A stretch of 11,662 nt of DNA from Chloroflexota bacterium (GCA_019136175.1 JAGVUS010000129.1:1-11662), one strand, 5' to 3'; positions 1 to 8,355 are shown, counted from the first letter of the stretch. Numbers and translations: made by a program. The notes: generated from the sequence alone by a model not told the origin.

Positions 1-1848
1 CCGGTGGAACGGTTGAAGCGGTTGAACTGGCTGCTTGCTCAGGAACTGGATGTTCTTCAACTGGAAGATGAAATTCATACCCGCGTGCAAAGCGAGGTGG
101 ATCGCAGCCAGCGGGAGTTCTACCTGCGGGAACAGATGAAAGCCATCCAGACAGAACTCGGCGACGGCGATATCTGGACACGCGAGCTGGATGAATTACG
201 CGAACGAATTCTTAATGCAACCTTCTCGCATGATGTCCAAAAGGTTGCAATCAAAGAACTGGACCGGCTTTCCCAAATGCCATCCATGGCACCGGAAGTG
301 GGCATGATTCGAACCTACCTGGACTGGCTCTTGGATCTGCCCTGGGCGGAAGCAACCGAGGATAACCTGGATGTCAATCATGCTGCACAGGTGCTGGATA
401 AGAACCATTATGGGTTGGGACGAGCGAAAGATCGAATCCTGGAATATATTGCAGTTCGCAGCCTGAAACCAAGGCGGTCACGGCAGCCCATCCTGTGTTT
501 TGTGGGACCACCTGGTACCGGGAAAACATCGCTTGGCAGATCCATTGCCGAAGCATTGGGACGGAAGTTTGTCAGAGTCTCCCTCGGGGGAGTGCGTGAT
601 GAGGCGGAAATCCGCGGACACCGGCGCACCTACATTGGTGCTCTCCCTGGAAGGATATTGCAAACCATGCGGCGGGCAGGAACGATCAATCCTCTGTTCA
701 TGCTGGATGAAATTGATAAACTGGGAGCGGATTTCCGGGGCGACCCGGCTGCTGCGCTGCTGGAAGTGCTGGATCCGGAACAAAATAATGCCTTTTCTGA
801 TCACTACCTGGAGGTGGATTATGACCTCTCCCAGGTGATGTTTATCACAACGGCAAACACACTGGGGAGCATCCCTCCGGCGTTGCTCGACCGCATGGAA
901 GTGCTGGAATTTCCTGGATATATCGAGGAGGAGAAGCTGGAAATTGCCCGGCGGTTTCTGATCCCGCGGCAGGTGGAAGAAAGCGGACTGGAACCCGGTG
1001 AAGTGCAGTTTCTTGAACAGACATTACGAAGAATCATTCGCGAGTACACCTACGAGGCAGGTGTCCGCAACCTGGAGAGGGAGATTGGGCGGATGTGCCG
1101 CAAGGTGGCGCGTAAGAAAGCTGAGCATGTCCATCCCCCCCACCGGTTGACGCCGGAGATTGTGGAAAAATTCCTGGGTCCTCCCCAGTTCTTCTTTACC
1201 GAAGCCGAAAGGCAGGATGAGGTTGGGGTTGCTACTGCAATTGCCTGGACAGAAAACGGTGGCGATATCATGCCGGTTGAAGTTCTGATCCTGGAGGGCA
1301 AAGGGGGGATGCAAATCACCGGGCAAATTGGCGAAGTGATGCAGGAATCTGCCCAGGCGGCACTTTCCTACTTGAAGTCACGCGCTGAACCGCTGGATAT
1401 TGATCCTGCAATTTTTGAACGTCTGGATATTCACATTCACATTCCAGAGGGGGCAATCCCAAAGGATGGACCGAGTGCAGGAATCACCATAGCCACTGCA
1501 TTGATATCCGCCTTCACGGAACGACCAGTTCACAAGGAAGTGGGCATGACTGGCGAGATCACGCTGCGCGGGCGGGTCCTGCCGGTTGGCGGGGTTCGGG
1601 AGAAAATTCTTGCAGCCCACCGGGCGGGCTTGAAAACTGTTTTACTGCCCGCTCAGAATCTCAAAGACCTGGTGGATGTCCCCAAAAAGGTTCGAACCGA
1701 CTTGAGAATCGTGCCCATTAAACATATGGATGAAGTCCTGGGTGAAGCATTGCACCCGGTTGTGGAGAAACCAGCCCGCCCCAAACGTACTTCCCGCTCT
1801 GCAGGCAAGGAAAAGGAACCGGTTGAGGGAACGCAAGAAAAGGCTTAG
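1..1848 (+). CDS. lon: ATP-dependent protease Lon, 5'-truncated by the window edge
   Basis: Lon is a cytoplasmic AAA+ serine protease that unfolds and degrades damaged and regulatory proteins. Reading from the GTG at base 4 as residue 1, I see the end of the N-terminal helical region, Walker A GPPGTGKT at 168-175, Walker B LDEID at 234-238, and the protease domain with catalytic Ser491 in KDGPSAG and Lys534 in REKIL. The 43-residue Ser-Lys spacing matches the E. coli dyad. Compared with E. coli Lon, where the Walker A lysine is near residue 362, about 190 N-terminal residues lie outside the window. The frame is open to base 1, so the GTG at 4 is not the true start. The C-terminus carries a charged Lys/Arg/Glu tail of roughly 25 residues. 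Its TAG stop overlaps the stop of the convergent gene. Identification is certain; only the start is missing. Confidence 0.98.
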   Translation, partial: PVERLKRLNWLLAQELDVLQLEDEIHTRVQSEVDRSQREFYLREQMKAIQTELGDGDIWTRELDELRERILNATFSHDVQKVAIKELDRLSQMPSMAPEVGMIRTYLDWLLDLPWAEATEDNLDVNHAAQVLDKNHYGLGRAKDRILEYIAVRSLKPRRSRQPILCFVGPPGTGKTSLGRSIAEALGRKFVRVSLGGVRDEAEIRGHRRTYIGALPGRILQTMRRAGTINPLFMLDEIDKLGADFRGDPAAALLEVLDPEQNNAFSDHYLEVDYDLSQVMFITTANTLGSIPPALLDRMEVLEFPGYIEEEKLEIARRFLIPRQVEESGLEPGEVQFLEQTLRRIIREYTYEAGVRNLEREIGRMCRKVARKKAEHVHPPHRLTPEIVEKFLGPPQFFFTEAERQDEVGVATAIAWTENGGDIMPVEVLILEGKGGMQITGQIGEVMQESAQAALSYLKSRAEPLDIDPAIFERLDIHIHIPEGAIPKDGPSAGITIATALISAFTERPVHKEVGMTGEITLRGRVLPVGGVREKILAAHRAGLKTVLLPAQNLKDLVDVPKKVRTDLRIVPIKHMDEVLGEALHPVVEKPARPKRTSRSAGKEKEPVEGTQEKA

Positions 1849-2309
1849 CTCTCCGGCGGGTTAACCGGTGGATTTTGCAATGTGTGAATGCCATTGCGAA
1901 CCTGGGTGAGGATTCGCTCCAATTCCATCTCCATATTGGTCAACGATTGCAGGACGTATTGATCGGCATCAGCGCGGGTGCGGTCGGCATCCAGCCGGGC
2001 TTCGGCAATCATTTGATCTGCATAGACGCGCGCTTCCTGAGAAATCTGATCGCGCGAGACTATTTGTTCGGCTTTCTCCCTGGCAAGCTGGATGGTGCGG
2101 TTTGCCTCTTCCTGTGCCTGTGCAAGGATGCGATCCTTTTGTGCCAGTACCTGTTGGGCTTTCTTGATTTCTTCAGGGATGGTTGTGCGCATCTGGTCAA
2201 TCAGATCCAGCATCCGATCTTCATCCACTGCCACACTATGGGTAAACCAGATGGATCTTCCTTCATTAAATATTTCTTCCAGGCGATCAACGAGGTGTAA
2301 GATGTCCAT
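1845..2309 (-). CDS. Small coiled-coil protein (ATP synthase b-subunit/DivIVA-like), function unknown
   Basis: This is a 154-residue protein, last in the leftward operon, 51 bases after coaD. A strong GGAGG ribosome-binding site lies just upstream of the ATG. Residues about 40-145 are almost all charged and Ala/Gln-rich with heptad character, predicting a long coiled coil; the tail is Pro-rich (NPPVNPPES). I see no signal peptide, membrane segment or catalytic motif. Similar Glu/Ala/Arg-rich helical proteins, often labelled ATP synthase F0 subunit B-like or DivIVA-like, occur near coaD in Gram-positive genomes, but that label reflects coiled-coil composition rather than function. A scaffolding or cell-envelope/division role is possible but unproven. 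The TAA stop shares three bases with the lon stop region on the other strand. Confidence 0.85.
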   Translation of the reverse strand: MDILHLVDRLEEIFNEGRSIWFTHSVAVDEDRMLDLIDQMRTTIPEEIKKAQQVLAQKDRILAQAQEEANRTIQLAREKAEQIVSRDQISQEARVYADQMIAEARLDADRTRADADQYVLQSLTNMEMELERILTQVRNGIHTLQNPPVNPPES

Positions 2310-2360
2310 TTAATCCTCCAGGCTTTCTCAATCCATGTGTTGCAATACTTATACCAGATT

Positions 2361-2885
2361 TTAATCCCGCAACGAAGTAACGTGAGAGATGGTTTGACTG
2401 TCTTCCATCTCCCCAAATCTTTGATGGAGGGCTTCCGCTACAAAAGGCGGTACCATGCTGTCCACATTTCCACCAAGGGAGGCTATTTCACGAACCGTTG
2501 TCGAGGATAGGAAAGTATGTTCCTCATTTGTAATCAGGGCGATGACTTCAACTTCAGGGGATAGACGGTGGTTTGCCAGCGCCATGCGAAATTCCTGCTC
2601 AAAATCGGAGAAAACACGCAATCCCCTAACAATAACCTGAATATTATTTTTTTTGCAAAAATCGACTGTCAAACCGCTATACCCGGTTACCTGGATTTTT
2701 GGTTCATTGGCGAATGCCCGGCTTACCAGGCTGATTCGTTCTTCCGGCGAGAACACGAGGTTTTTCAAAGGACGGTCATATACAGCCACAACCAGTAAAT
2801 CAAACAATCGGGCTGCACGCCGGGCAATATCCATGTGCCCGTAGTGGATGGGGTCGTACGTTCCAGGGAATACCGCTTTAATCAT
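2361..2885 (-). CDS. coaD: Phosphopantetheine adenylyltransferase
   Basis: CoaD transfers AMP from ATP to 4'-phosphopantetheine to form dephospho-CoA, the fourth step of CoA synthesis in the cytoplasm. The 174-residue protein has the usual family length (about 160). It shows the nucleotidyltransferase signature GTYDPIHYGH at 8-17, with the HxGH-type motif HYGH at 14-17, plus Lys41, RGLR at 88-91 and SSTTVRE at 127-133. I chose the ATG at 2885 rather than an in-frame ATG 12 codons upstream. The later start puts MIKAVFPGTYDP at the expected N-terminus and leaves an AAGGAAA ribosome-binding site about 6 bases away. The earlier start would overlap the end of recG. The gap to recG is 16 bases, so the two are surely cotranscribed. 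All catalytic motifs are intact. Confidence 0.97.
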   Translation of the reverse strand: MIKAVFPGTYDPIHYGHMDIARRAARLFDLLVVAVYDRPLKNLVFSPEERISLVSRAFANEPKIQVTGYSGLTVDFCKKNNIQVIVRGLRVFSDFEQEFRMALANHRLSPEVEVIALITNEEHTFLSSTTVREIASLGGNVDSMVPPFVAEALHQRFGEMEDSQTISHVTSLRD

Positions 2886-2901
2886 GGGGGTTTCCTTTAT
2901 T

Positions 2902-5370
2902 TTAGCTGATATCTCCAGCACCCTCCCCCCAAAAATGACTCAAGATTTGATTGAGGAGCTGCAATTCAGGATTAGATAAGGTTGGGTCCTGCTCAAACAA
3001 AGCAGAGGCATGTTCACGCGCTTTTTCAATCAGGTGAACATCAGTCAGGTTTGCCATGCGAAGCTGGGCAAACCCGGATTGCCGCGTACCGAGGAAATCA
3101 CCCGGGCCGCGTTGCTGGAGGTCACGTTCAGCGAGGATAAATCCGTCATTGGTTTCTGCCATGGCTGTAAGGCGCTCGTTTTCCACTGCGTCTTCCGATT
3201 GGGGGATGAGCAGGCAATAAGATTTGGCGTCTCCCCGTCCCACCCGTCCGCGGAACTGGTGCAGCTGGGCAAGCCCGAACCTGTCTGCACCTTCGATCAA
3301 CATCACAGTAGCATTTGGTACGTCCACACCGACTTCGATGACGGATGTAGAAACCAGGATATGGTATTTTCCATCCCGAAATTCCTTCATGATCCGGTCC
3401 TTGTCGTCAGGGCGCATCCGTCCGTGCAGTAATGCCAGCCTGTATTGCGGGAAGATATCCTTTTGCAGCCGGGTGTGTTCTTCAACGGCAGCACGGGATT
3501 CTTCACGTTCGCCCTGTTCGATCAATGGGTAGATAATAAATGCCTGGTAATTCTTTTCCACTTGATGGCTGATCAGCCGGTATGCCCGTTCCCGTTCAGT
3601 GGGGGGTAGAACATGGGTTTCAATTGGCTGCCGCCCAGGCGGCATTTCATCCATCACAGAAATGTCCAGGTCTCCATACAGGGTGAGTGCCAGGGAACGC
3701 GGGATGGGAGTGGCGGTCATCACCAACAGGTGGGGATTTTCGCCTTTTGCGCGTAACGTGGAACGTTGTCCCACCCCAAACCGGTGCTGCTCATCAATGA
3801 TGGCTAATTGAAGGTTATGAAAACTGACTGGTCCTTCAATTAATGCATGGGTTCCAATCAACAGCTTGATGGTCCCATCGTTTAATCCTTGATTGATTTG
3901 AGTGCGCTCTGTATCGGAGGTATCACCCACCAGAAGCCGAATTTCTGCAGGATGCAAGGGTGGGCTTTCCTGGTTGTTTGGTTCTGTCAGCATTCGCATC
4001 AGGCTGACATAATGTTGTTCCGCCAGGATGCTGGTGGGTGCCATGAATGCCGTTTGCCCGCCTTCCCGCGCCACCATGAGAGCTGCCATTGCGGCAACCA
4101 CTGTCTTTCCGGATCCAACATCGCCCTGCAAAAGCCGGTTCATGGGATGTCCAGAAGCAAGGTCATGTTGTACGTGTTGGATGACCCGGGTCTGGGCATT
4201 GGTAAGCGGGAAAGGCAGGCGGGAAATCTGTTCATCCATCCATTCCTGGGGGGCGGAAAAGATACGGGCGGGATTTGCCTGCCAGTTTTGTTTTTGCTTG
4301 AGAACTCCCAATTGCAGGAGGAAAATTTCATCAAAAGCCAGTCTTGCCCGGGCTTCCCTCAGTTGAGCCTGGGATGCAGGAAAATGTGCCTGTTGTAGCG
4401 CTTCCGACAGGGTGAGCAACCCGGCAGCCTGGCGAATTGAGGCGGGTAATGGATCACGGACGCGCGGCGCCCAGAATGTGACAGTTTGGTACATGAGCCT
4501 GCGGAGCCAGCGTTGCCCAACTTTTCCTGCCAGTGGATAAATCGGTAAGATCCGGTTGGTGTGGAGATGATCCCGATCAATCTCTTCCACCTCGGGGTGG
4601 TTCATGACAAGACGCCCCAAATACATATCCACCCGACCGGAAATCATTAACTGATCCCCTGGTGAAAATCGGTTCAGCATGTATGGTTGATTGAACCATG
4701 TCAGCCGCAGTGAGCCGCTGCCGTCACCAACGATGATTTCAACACGTGATTTACCACGGGAGGGTACGCCAGGCGGGGGGTACATGTTGACCCTCTCCAC
4801 AGTGGCTATGATTGACAACTCCTCTCCAAATTGGATCCGGTTGATGGGTTTCAGTTCGCTGTAATCCACGTACCGGCGGGGAAAGTAATAGAGTAAATCT
4901 TCCAGGGTTTTAAGCCCCAGTTCTTTAAAGGTCTGGAAATTTTTTGGTCCAATGCCGGGCAAAACGGTGAGCGGTGCCTGCAGCCCAACTGATGCCGGGG
5001 TTTTGGCTGATGAAGCACGGACAGGGGATGAGGAAGTTTGTGATGGTTGATTCCCGGTCAATCCAGTGGATGGAACGGGTGGGGGAGCCGTTTGTTGTTG
5101 TGCAGTGGTAATGGATGGACTGCCAACCGAATCCAATAATTGGAATAATTCCCGGATCATCCGATCCCTTTCTGAGATGCTGGCTGCCGGGTATGCGTGT
5201 AGATACCCTGATACCTTTGCAATGAGTTCAGGGCTGATGTTGTGCTGCCTGGCTTCGTTTTCCCAGATGGGTGCAAACTGGTCCAACCCGCCAACCACTG
5301 CCCGATTATCAAACCCGCGGTTGGCTTCCAGCCGGATGAATTTTAAAAGTTTCTCGATGGGGGACGGCAT
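2902..5370 (-). CDS. recG: ATP-dependent DNA helicase RecG with N-terminal extension
   Basis: RecG remodels stalled replication forks and recombination intermediates. The 822-residue protein is about 130 longer than E. coli RecG (693). Residues 1-82 form a predicted helical extension and 84-130 a Ser/Thr/Pro/Gln-rich linker. The canonical protein then begins with LPGIGPKN at 137-144, followed by the OB-fold wedge domain (about 180-265) and the helicase core: Walker A GDVGSGKT 416-423, DEQH 526-529, TATP 552-555, and QFRGRVGRG 705-713. The C-terminal RecG segment (ERDLQQRGPGDFLGTRQSG) is present. The ATG at 5370 has only a weak ribosome-binding site (GGGGT, about 13 bases away). I kept it because the frame is uninterrupted and the N-terminal residues look like a folded domain. 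The gene lies 40 bases after the DegV-like gene and 16 before coaD. Confidence 0.97.
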   Translation of the reverse strand: MPSPIEKLLKFIRLEANRGFDNRAVVGGLDQFAPIWENEARQHNISPELIAKVSGYLHAYPAASISERDRMIRELFQLLDSVGSPSITTAQQQTAPPPVPSTGLTGNQPSQTSSSPVRASSAKTPASVGLQAPLTVLPGIGPKNFQTFKELGLKTLEDLLYYFPRRYVDYSELKPINRIQFGEELSIIATVERVNMYPPPGVPSRGKSRVEIIVGDGSGSLRLTWFNQPYMLNRFSPGDQLMISGRVDMYLGRLVMNHPEVEEIDRDHLHTNRILPIYPLAGKVGQRWLRRLMYQTVTFWAPRVRDPLPASIRQAAGLLTLSEALQQAHFPASQAQLREARARLAFDEIFLLQLGVLKQKQNWQANPARIFSAPQEWMDEQISRLPFPLTNAQTRVIQHVQHDLASGHPMNRLLQGDVGSGKTVVAAMAALMVAREGGQTAFMAPTSILAEQHYVSLMRMLTEPNNQESPPLHPAEIRLLVGDTSDTERTQINQGLNDGTIKLLIGTHALIEGPVSFHNLQLAIIDEQHRFGVGQRSTLRAKGENPHLLVMTATPIPRSLALTLYGDLDISVMDEMPPGRQPIETHVLPPTERERAYRLISHQVEKNYQAFIIYPLIEQGEREESRAAVEEHTRLQKDIFPQYRLALLHGRMRPDDKDRIMKEFRDGKYHILVSTSVIEVGVDVPNATVMLIEGADRFGLAQLHQFRGRVGRGDAKSYCLLIPQSEDAVENERLTAMAETNDGFILAERDLQQRGPGDFLGTRQSGFAQLRMANLTDVHLIEKAREHASALFEQDPTLSNPELQLLNQILSHFWGEGAGDIS

Positions 5371-5410
5371 GTAAATATTTTACCCCAAATCCGTCCCTTG
5401 ACAGAAATGG

Positions 5411-6259
5411 TTAAAATTTTTCCGTTATAAAGAGACTGATGGATTTTGGTCCAATAAGCGTGGCAGCTGCGCTTGAGAGGGTATGCTCGGTAAATGGGGT
5501 TTTGGGAAAATTTTCCTGGACAAACTGGCGCAGCAGGCGGCTTTCGGTATTTAATGTTGGATGTCCCTGCACAAAGGCAATGTACTGGAAATGATCAAAT
5601 TCTTCCAGGAATTCCTGGTAGTAGTCCATTACCTGGCGGAAATTCCGTACTTTTTCCACCGGCGTTAGACGTCCCTCTTCAAGTGTAAAGATGGGCAGAA
5701 AGTTCAGAATCTCACCAGCGGTTGCCTGGGCATGATCCAGATACCCTGAAGCATGCAAGTAGGATAATCCGGATGTACATAGAAGCGTATATTGGTGGGG
5801 AATAAGATTACGGATCCATCGCTCTGCATCTGCAGCGGTTGCGCCCCCGGCAATCAGGTTGGATGCTGTTTGCACCAGGTATCCCAAGCCAATGGAGATG
5901 GTCTGAGAGTCGATAATTTGCAGATTCAAGCGGTGCTCCATGGCTTCCAGTGCCCGGGAGGAATCCTGGATGAGGGAGCACAATTCATTGGAAGCAAAGA
6001 TCGCCAGGATATGATCAAATTCCCTCGACAGCCGAAGGAAGTATTCCTGGAGGGTTTGCTGTTCGGGAATGATCAACCGGGGGAGTGCCCCGCCTCTTGC
6101 TGATGGGGGAAAACTGGCAAGTTTTAGATTCTTGGGATCGTGGATAACCTGATCTCCCCACTCCAGCCTGGTGGGGAGGATGCGGATAAACGCCTGTCCC
6201 GGAAAGGTTGGCTGGGGAAATTGTGCTGTTATGTCTGTAAGGATGCAGACAGAAGACAT
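5411..6259 (-). CDS. Divergent DegV family (FakB-like) fatty-acid-binding protein
   Basis: DegV/FakB proteins bind a fatty acid and present its carboxylate to the kinase FakA. This 282-residue protein has the family length and layout: a ILTDIT start at 6-11 in place of TDST, DSQTISIGLG at 117-126 matching the DS...G helix, VEKVR at 201-205, and IGP near 269-271. It departs from canonical FakB at several ligand-contact positions. The TTSQP-type loop is replaced by RLIIP at 61-65, the LSSGxSGxYQS helix start by ASNELCSLIQ at 89-98, and the usual His before the C-terminal GP by Thr267. The start lies 3 bases after the fakA stop with no clear ribosome-binding site, suggesting translational coupling. 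Position beside fakA supports a FakB-type partner role; the ligand is uncertain. Confidence 0.8.
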   Translation of the reverse strand: MSSVCILTDITAQFPQPTFPGQAFIRILPTRLEWGDQVIHDPKNLKLASFPPSARGGALPRLIIPEQQTLQEYFLRLSREFDHILAIFASNELCSLIQDSSRALEAMEHRLNLQIIDSQTISIGLGYLVQTASNLIAGGATAADAERWIRNLIPHQYTLLCTSGLSYLHASGYLDHAQATAGEILNFLPIFTLEEGRLTPVEKVRNFRQVMDYYQEFLEEFDHFQYIAFVQGHPTLNTESRLLRQFVQENFPKTPFTEHTLSSAAATLIGPKSISLFITEKF

Positions 6260-6262
6260 GGA

Positions 6263-7939
6263 TTATTCGATGGCGATGATGAACTGGTAATGTGGCTGTC
6301 CCCCTTCATGCAATTCCACTTCGTGCATGGGGTAGGCAGTTCTAATCTGGTCCACGATCTGATTGACGTCGTTTTTGGTGATGTTTTGTCCGTAAAACAA
6401 GGTGATTCTTTCCCGGTCGTTGGTATTTGCCTTGTTAAGCAGTTCCAGGCAGGCTTCAATGATGTTCGGGCGGGCAGCCACCAATTGACCATTGAGCAAG
6501 GCAATCACTTCACCCTGGTTCACCTGCACCCCGTTGATTTCAATCGAACGGGTTGCCACAGTAATTTCCCCGGATTCCACCTCTGCCATGGCAGATTTCA
6601 TATCGGCGACAATGTCATCCATATCGCCTTCGGGATCCAGGCAAAGTACAGCCGAGAGACCCTGCGGGATGCTCTTGGTGGGGATGACCGCCACTTTCTT
6701 GACCGTCATTGTGGCAGCAGTTTGAGCAGCCAGGACAATATTTTTATTGTTGGGGAGGATGATGATTTGGTCGGTGGGTAAATTTTCAAACGCGTGCAGG
6801 ATTTGTTCGGTGCTGGGATTCATGGTCTGTCCACCTTCAACAATTCCTGCAACCCCCAGGCTGGCGAAGATGCGCGAAATTCCCATGCCGGGTGATACCG
6901 CAATCACAGCGACGTGACCGGGTTCAACAACCGCCAGGTTCAGTTGTTCCTGTGGCTGCTGCCCGTTCATCTGGGCGATCAGATTTTCGATGGCGACTTT
7001 TGTGACGGTTCCCAGGGTCAGCGTGTAGTCGATGGGTTCGTAGCGTTTTTCAGTAGGAACATGGATGTGCATGCGGTACATTCCATCACCTTCGCCAAGT
7101 TGGATGGATGTGCCCATCTCGGACAGGTCCTTGTAAAATTGCTCCAGGTCCAACGGATTACTGGGAATGAAGTCAACCACAATCTCAAAATCCTGACCGG
7201 GTTCAACGGCTTCCATGGTTTCTTCCAGCTGCATGGCAGCAATGGGTACAACTGTGGATAATGCAGTGTCCAGGGGCATATTCTGAATAAACCTCAGCAT
7301 TCCTTCCAGGATGAAGAACAGCCCCTTGCCGCCGGAATCCACAACCCCGGCTTGCTTTAAGATGGGAAGCAGTTCGGGTGTGTGCCGGACGGATACATCC
7401 GCTGCCTTGACGATGTCTTCCAGAATCACATTCAGTTGATTTGTTTTTTGAAGGCTTTGTTCCGCTGCATAGGCAATATCCTTGGCAACTGTTAGGATGG
7501 TTCCCTCCACCGGTCGAACGACACCCTTATATGCCGTATTGCGGCTTTCTGCCAGTGCCTGGACAAAGGAGTTTGCATCCATGGTATCCAGGTTATCCAT
7601 TGTCCTGGCGAAACCACGCAGGAGTTGTGAGAGAATGACACCGGAGTTGCCGCGTGCCCCCATCAATGCTCCCTGGGCAATGCTGTGTGCCATCCTGCCA
7701 ATATTCCGCTCGCCGGATTGGGCAATCTCGTTATAGGCTGCCTGGAGGGTTAACAGCATGTTGGTGCCTGTGTCGCCATCCGGTACCGGAAATACATTCA
7801 GTGAATTGACGATTTGTTGGTTGGCTTTAAGCCATTGCAAGGCTGCTTCCACCAAAGTCTTCAATCCCTGCCCATCGAGTGCAGTAGTGGATTGTTGAAA
7901 TTGACCCCTATCCAAGGTTGATAATTCGGTTTGATTCAT
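6263..7939 (-). CDS. fakA: FakA-type fatty acid kinase, DAK2 domain protein (YloV family)
   Basis: FakA phosphorylates FakB-bound fatty acids to acyl-phosphates for phospholipid synthesis. The 558 residues match the family length (about 550). The N-terminal DhaL/DAK2 kinase domain shows NVFPVPDGDTGTNM at 48-61, with the Mg-binding aspartates D54 and D56, and GARGNSGVI at 94-102. DSGGKG follows at 201-206. A middle domain carries HIH at 291-293, the position of the metal-binding histidines in S. aureus FakA. The C-terminal domain has ILPNNKNI at 394-401, typical of YloV. The usual Cys of the GYCTEF segment is absent (FEIVVDF at 251-257). The ribosome-binding site AGGGAA precedes the ATG by a few bases. 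The gene follows asp23 by 29 bases and precedes the DegV-like gene by 3. This mirrors the yloU-yloV order of Bacillus. Confidence 0.93.
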   Translation of the reverse strand: MNQTELSTLDRGQFQQSTTALDGQGLKTLVEAALQWLKANQQIVNSLNVFPVPDGDTGTNMLLTLQAAYNEIAQSGERNIGRMAHSIAQGALMGARGNSGVILSQLLRGFARTMDNLDTMDANSFVQALAESRNTAYKGVVRPVEGTILTVAKDIAYAAEQSLQKTNQLNVILEDIVKAADVSVRHTPELLPILKQAGVVDSGGKGLFFILEGMLRFIQNMPLDTALSTVVPIAAMQLEETMEAVEPGQDFEIVVDFIPSNPLDLEQFYKDLSEMGTSIQLGEGDGMYRMHIHVPTEKRYEPIDYTLTLGTVTKVAIENLIAQMNGQQPQEQLNLAVVEPGHVAVIAVSPGMGISRIFASLGVAGIVEGGQTMNPSTEQILHAFENLPTDQIIILPNNKNIVLAAQTAATMTVKKVAVIPTKSIPQGLSAVLCLDPEGDMDDIVADMKSAMAEVESGEITVATRSIEINGVQVNQGEVIALLNGQLVAARPNIIEACLELLNKANTNDRERITLFYGQNITKNDVNQIVDQIRTAYPMHEVELHEGGQPHYQFIIAIE

Positions 7940-7968
7940 AACGTTCCCTAATATACCATAGATGAGGA

Positions 7969-8325
7969 TCAGTCCGGATTACTGATTCGCAAACTGCGAA
8001 CATGTACATCCACGCGCGTCACAGGCACACCAATTGCTTTCTCAATGTGGAAACGGACGCTGTCAATCACGCTTTGGGCTACCGTTGTGATACGCAAGCC
8101 GTATTCGATGATCAGGAACAGGTCAATTTCAATACTTAAACCATCGTAGCTGATTTCAACCCCGCGCATGGGGTCCTTGACCAGTACGTTGGCAAGGTTG
8201 GAGGCAAGATTTTTGTGTGCCAGACCGACCACGCCATATGATTCAAGTGCCGATTGGGCGGCGATGGTGGCAATGGCACGCCGGGAAATATAGATGGTTC
8301 CGTTTGGATTGTATTTTTCCGTCAT
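7969..8325 (-). CDS. Asp23/Gls24 family envelope-stress-like protein (YloU-type)
   Basis: This is a 118-residue small soluble Asp23-family protein. Members are abundant cytoplasmic proteins linked to cell-envelope homeostasis in Gram-positive bacteria; in Bacillus the relative YloU sits upstream of yloV. Family features are the opening GTIYISRRAIATIAAQSA (9-26), VEISYDGLSIEIDLFLIIEYG (56-76) and the C-terminal TRVDVHVRSLR. No membrane segment is visible. It is the first gene of the leftward operon and is divergent from rpmB. An AAAGGGT ribosome-binding site lies about 8 bases before the ATG. A minus-strand promoter must lie between 8326 and 8454, but I could not pick a convincing -35/-10 pair. 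The molecular role is not settled for the family; linkage to fakA suggests membrane or envelope physiology. Confidence 0.9.
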   Translation of the reverse strand: MTEKYNPNGTIYISRRAIATIAAQSALESYGVVGLAHKNLASNLANVLVKDPMRGVEISYDGLSIEIDLFLIIEYGLRITTVAQSVIDSVRFHIEKAIGVPVTRVDVHVRSLRISNPD

Positions 8326-8355
8326 TTTGTGTACCCTTTGTATTAACAGCTATGC

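Noticed and set aside
4..6. GTG at base 4 as the start of lon
   Set aside because: The frame is open to the window edge, and about 190 N-terminal Lon residues are missing, so this is an internal codon.
1859..1866. GGTTAACC palindrome just past the lon stop as a terminator
   Set aside because: It is a loop-less 8-base palindrome without a U-tract; no stable hairpin forms.
2886..2921. Upstream in-frame ATG for coaD at 2921
   Set aside because: It would overlap recG and add 12 unmatched residues; the ATG at 2885 has a ribosome-binding site and the family N-terminus.
3889..4398. Long plus-strand open frames of 100-170 codons inside recG and fakA
   Set aside because: They are antisense shadows with low-complexity translations and no domain signature or ribosome-binding site.
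5398..5430. Perfect TTGACA at 5398 on the plus strand with TTATAA at 5425
   Set aside because: The spacing is 21 bases, and it would only transcribe antisense into the DegV-like gene; likely chance.
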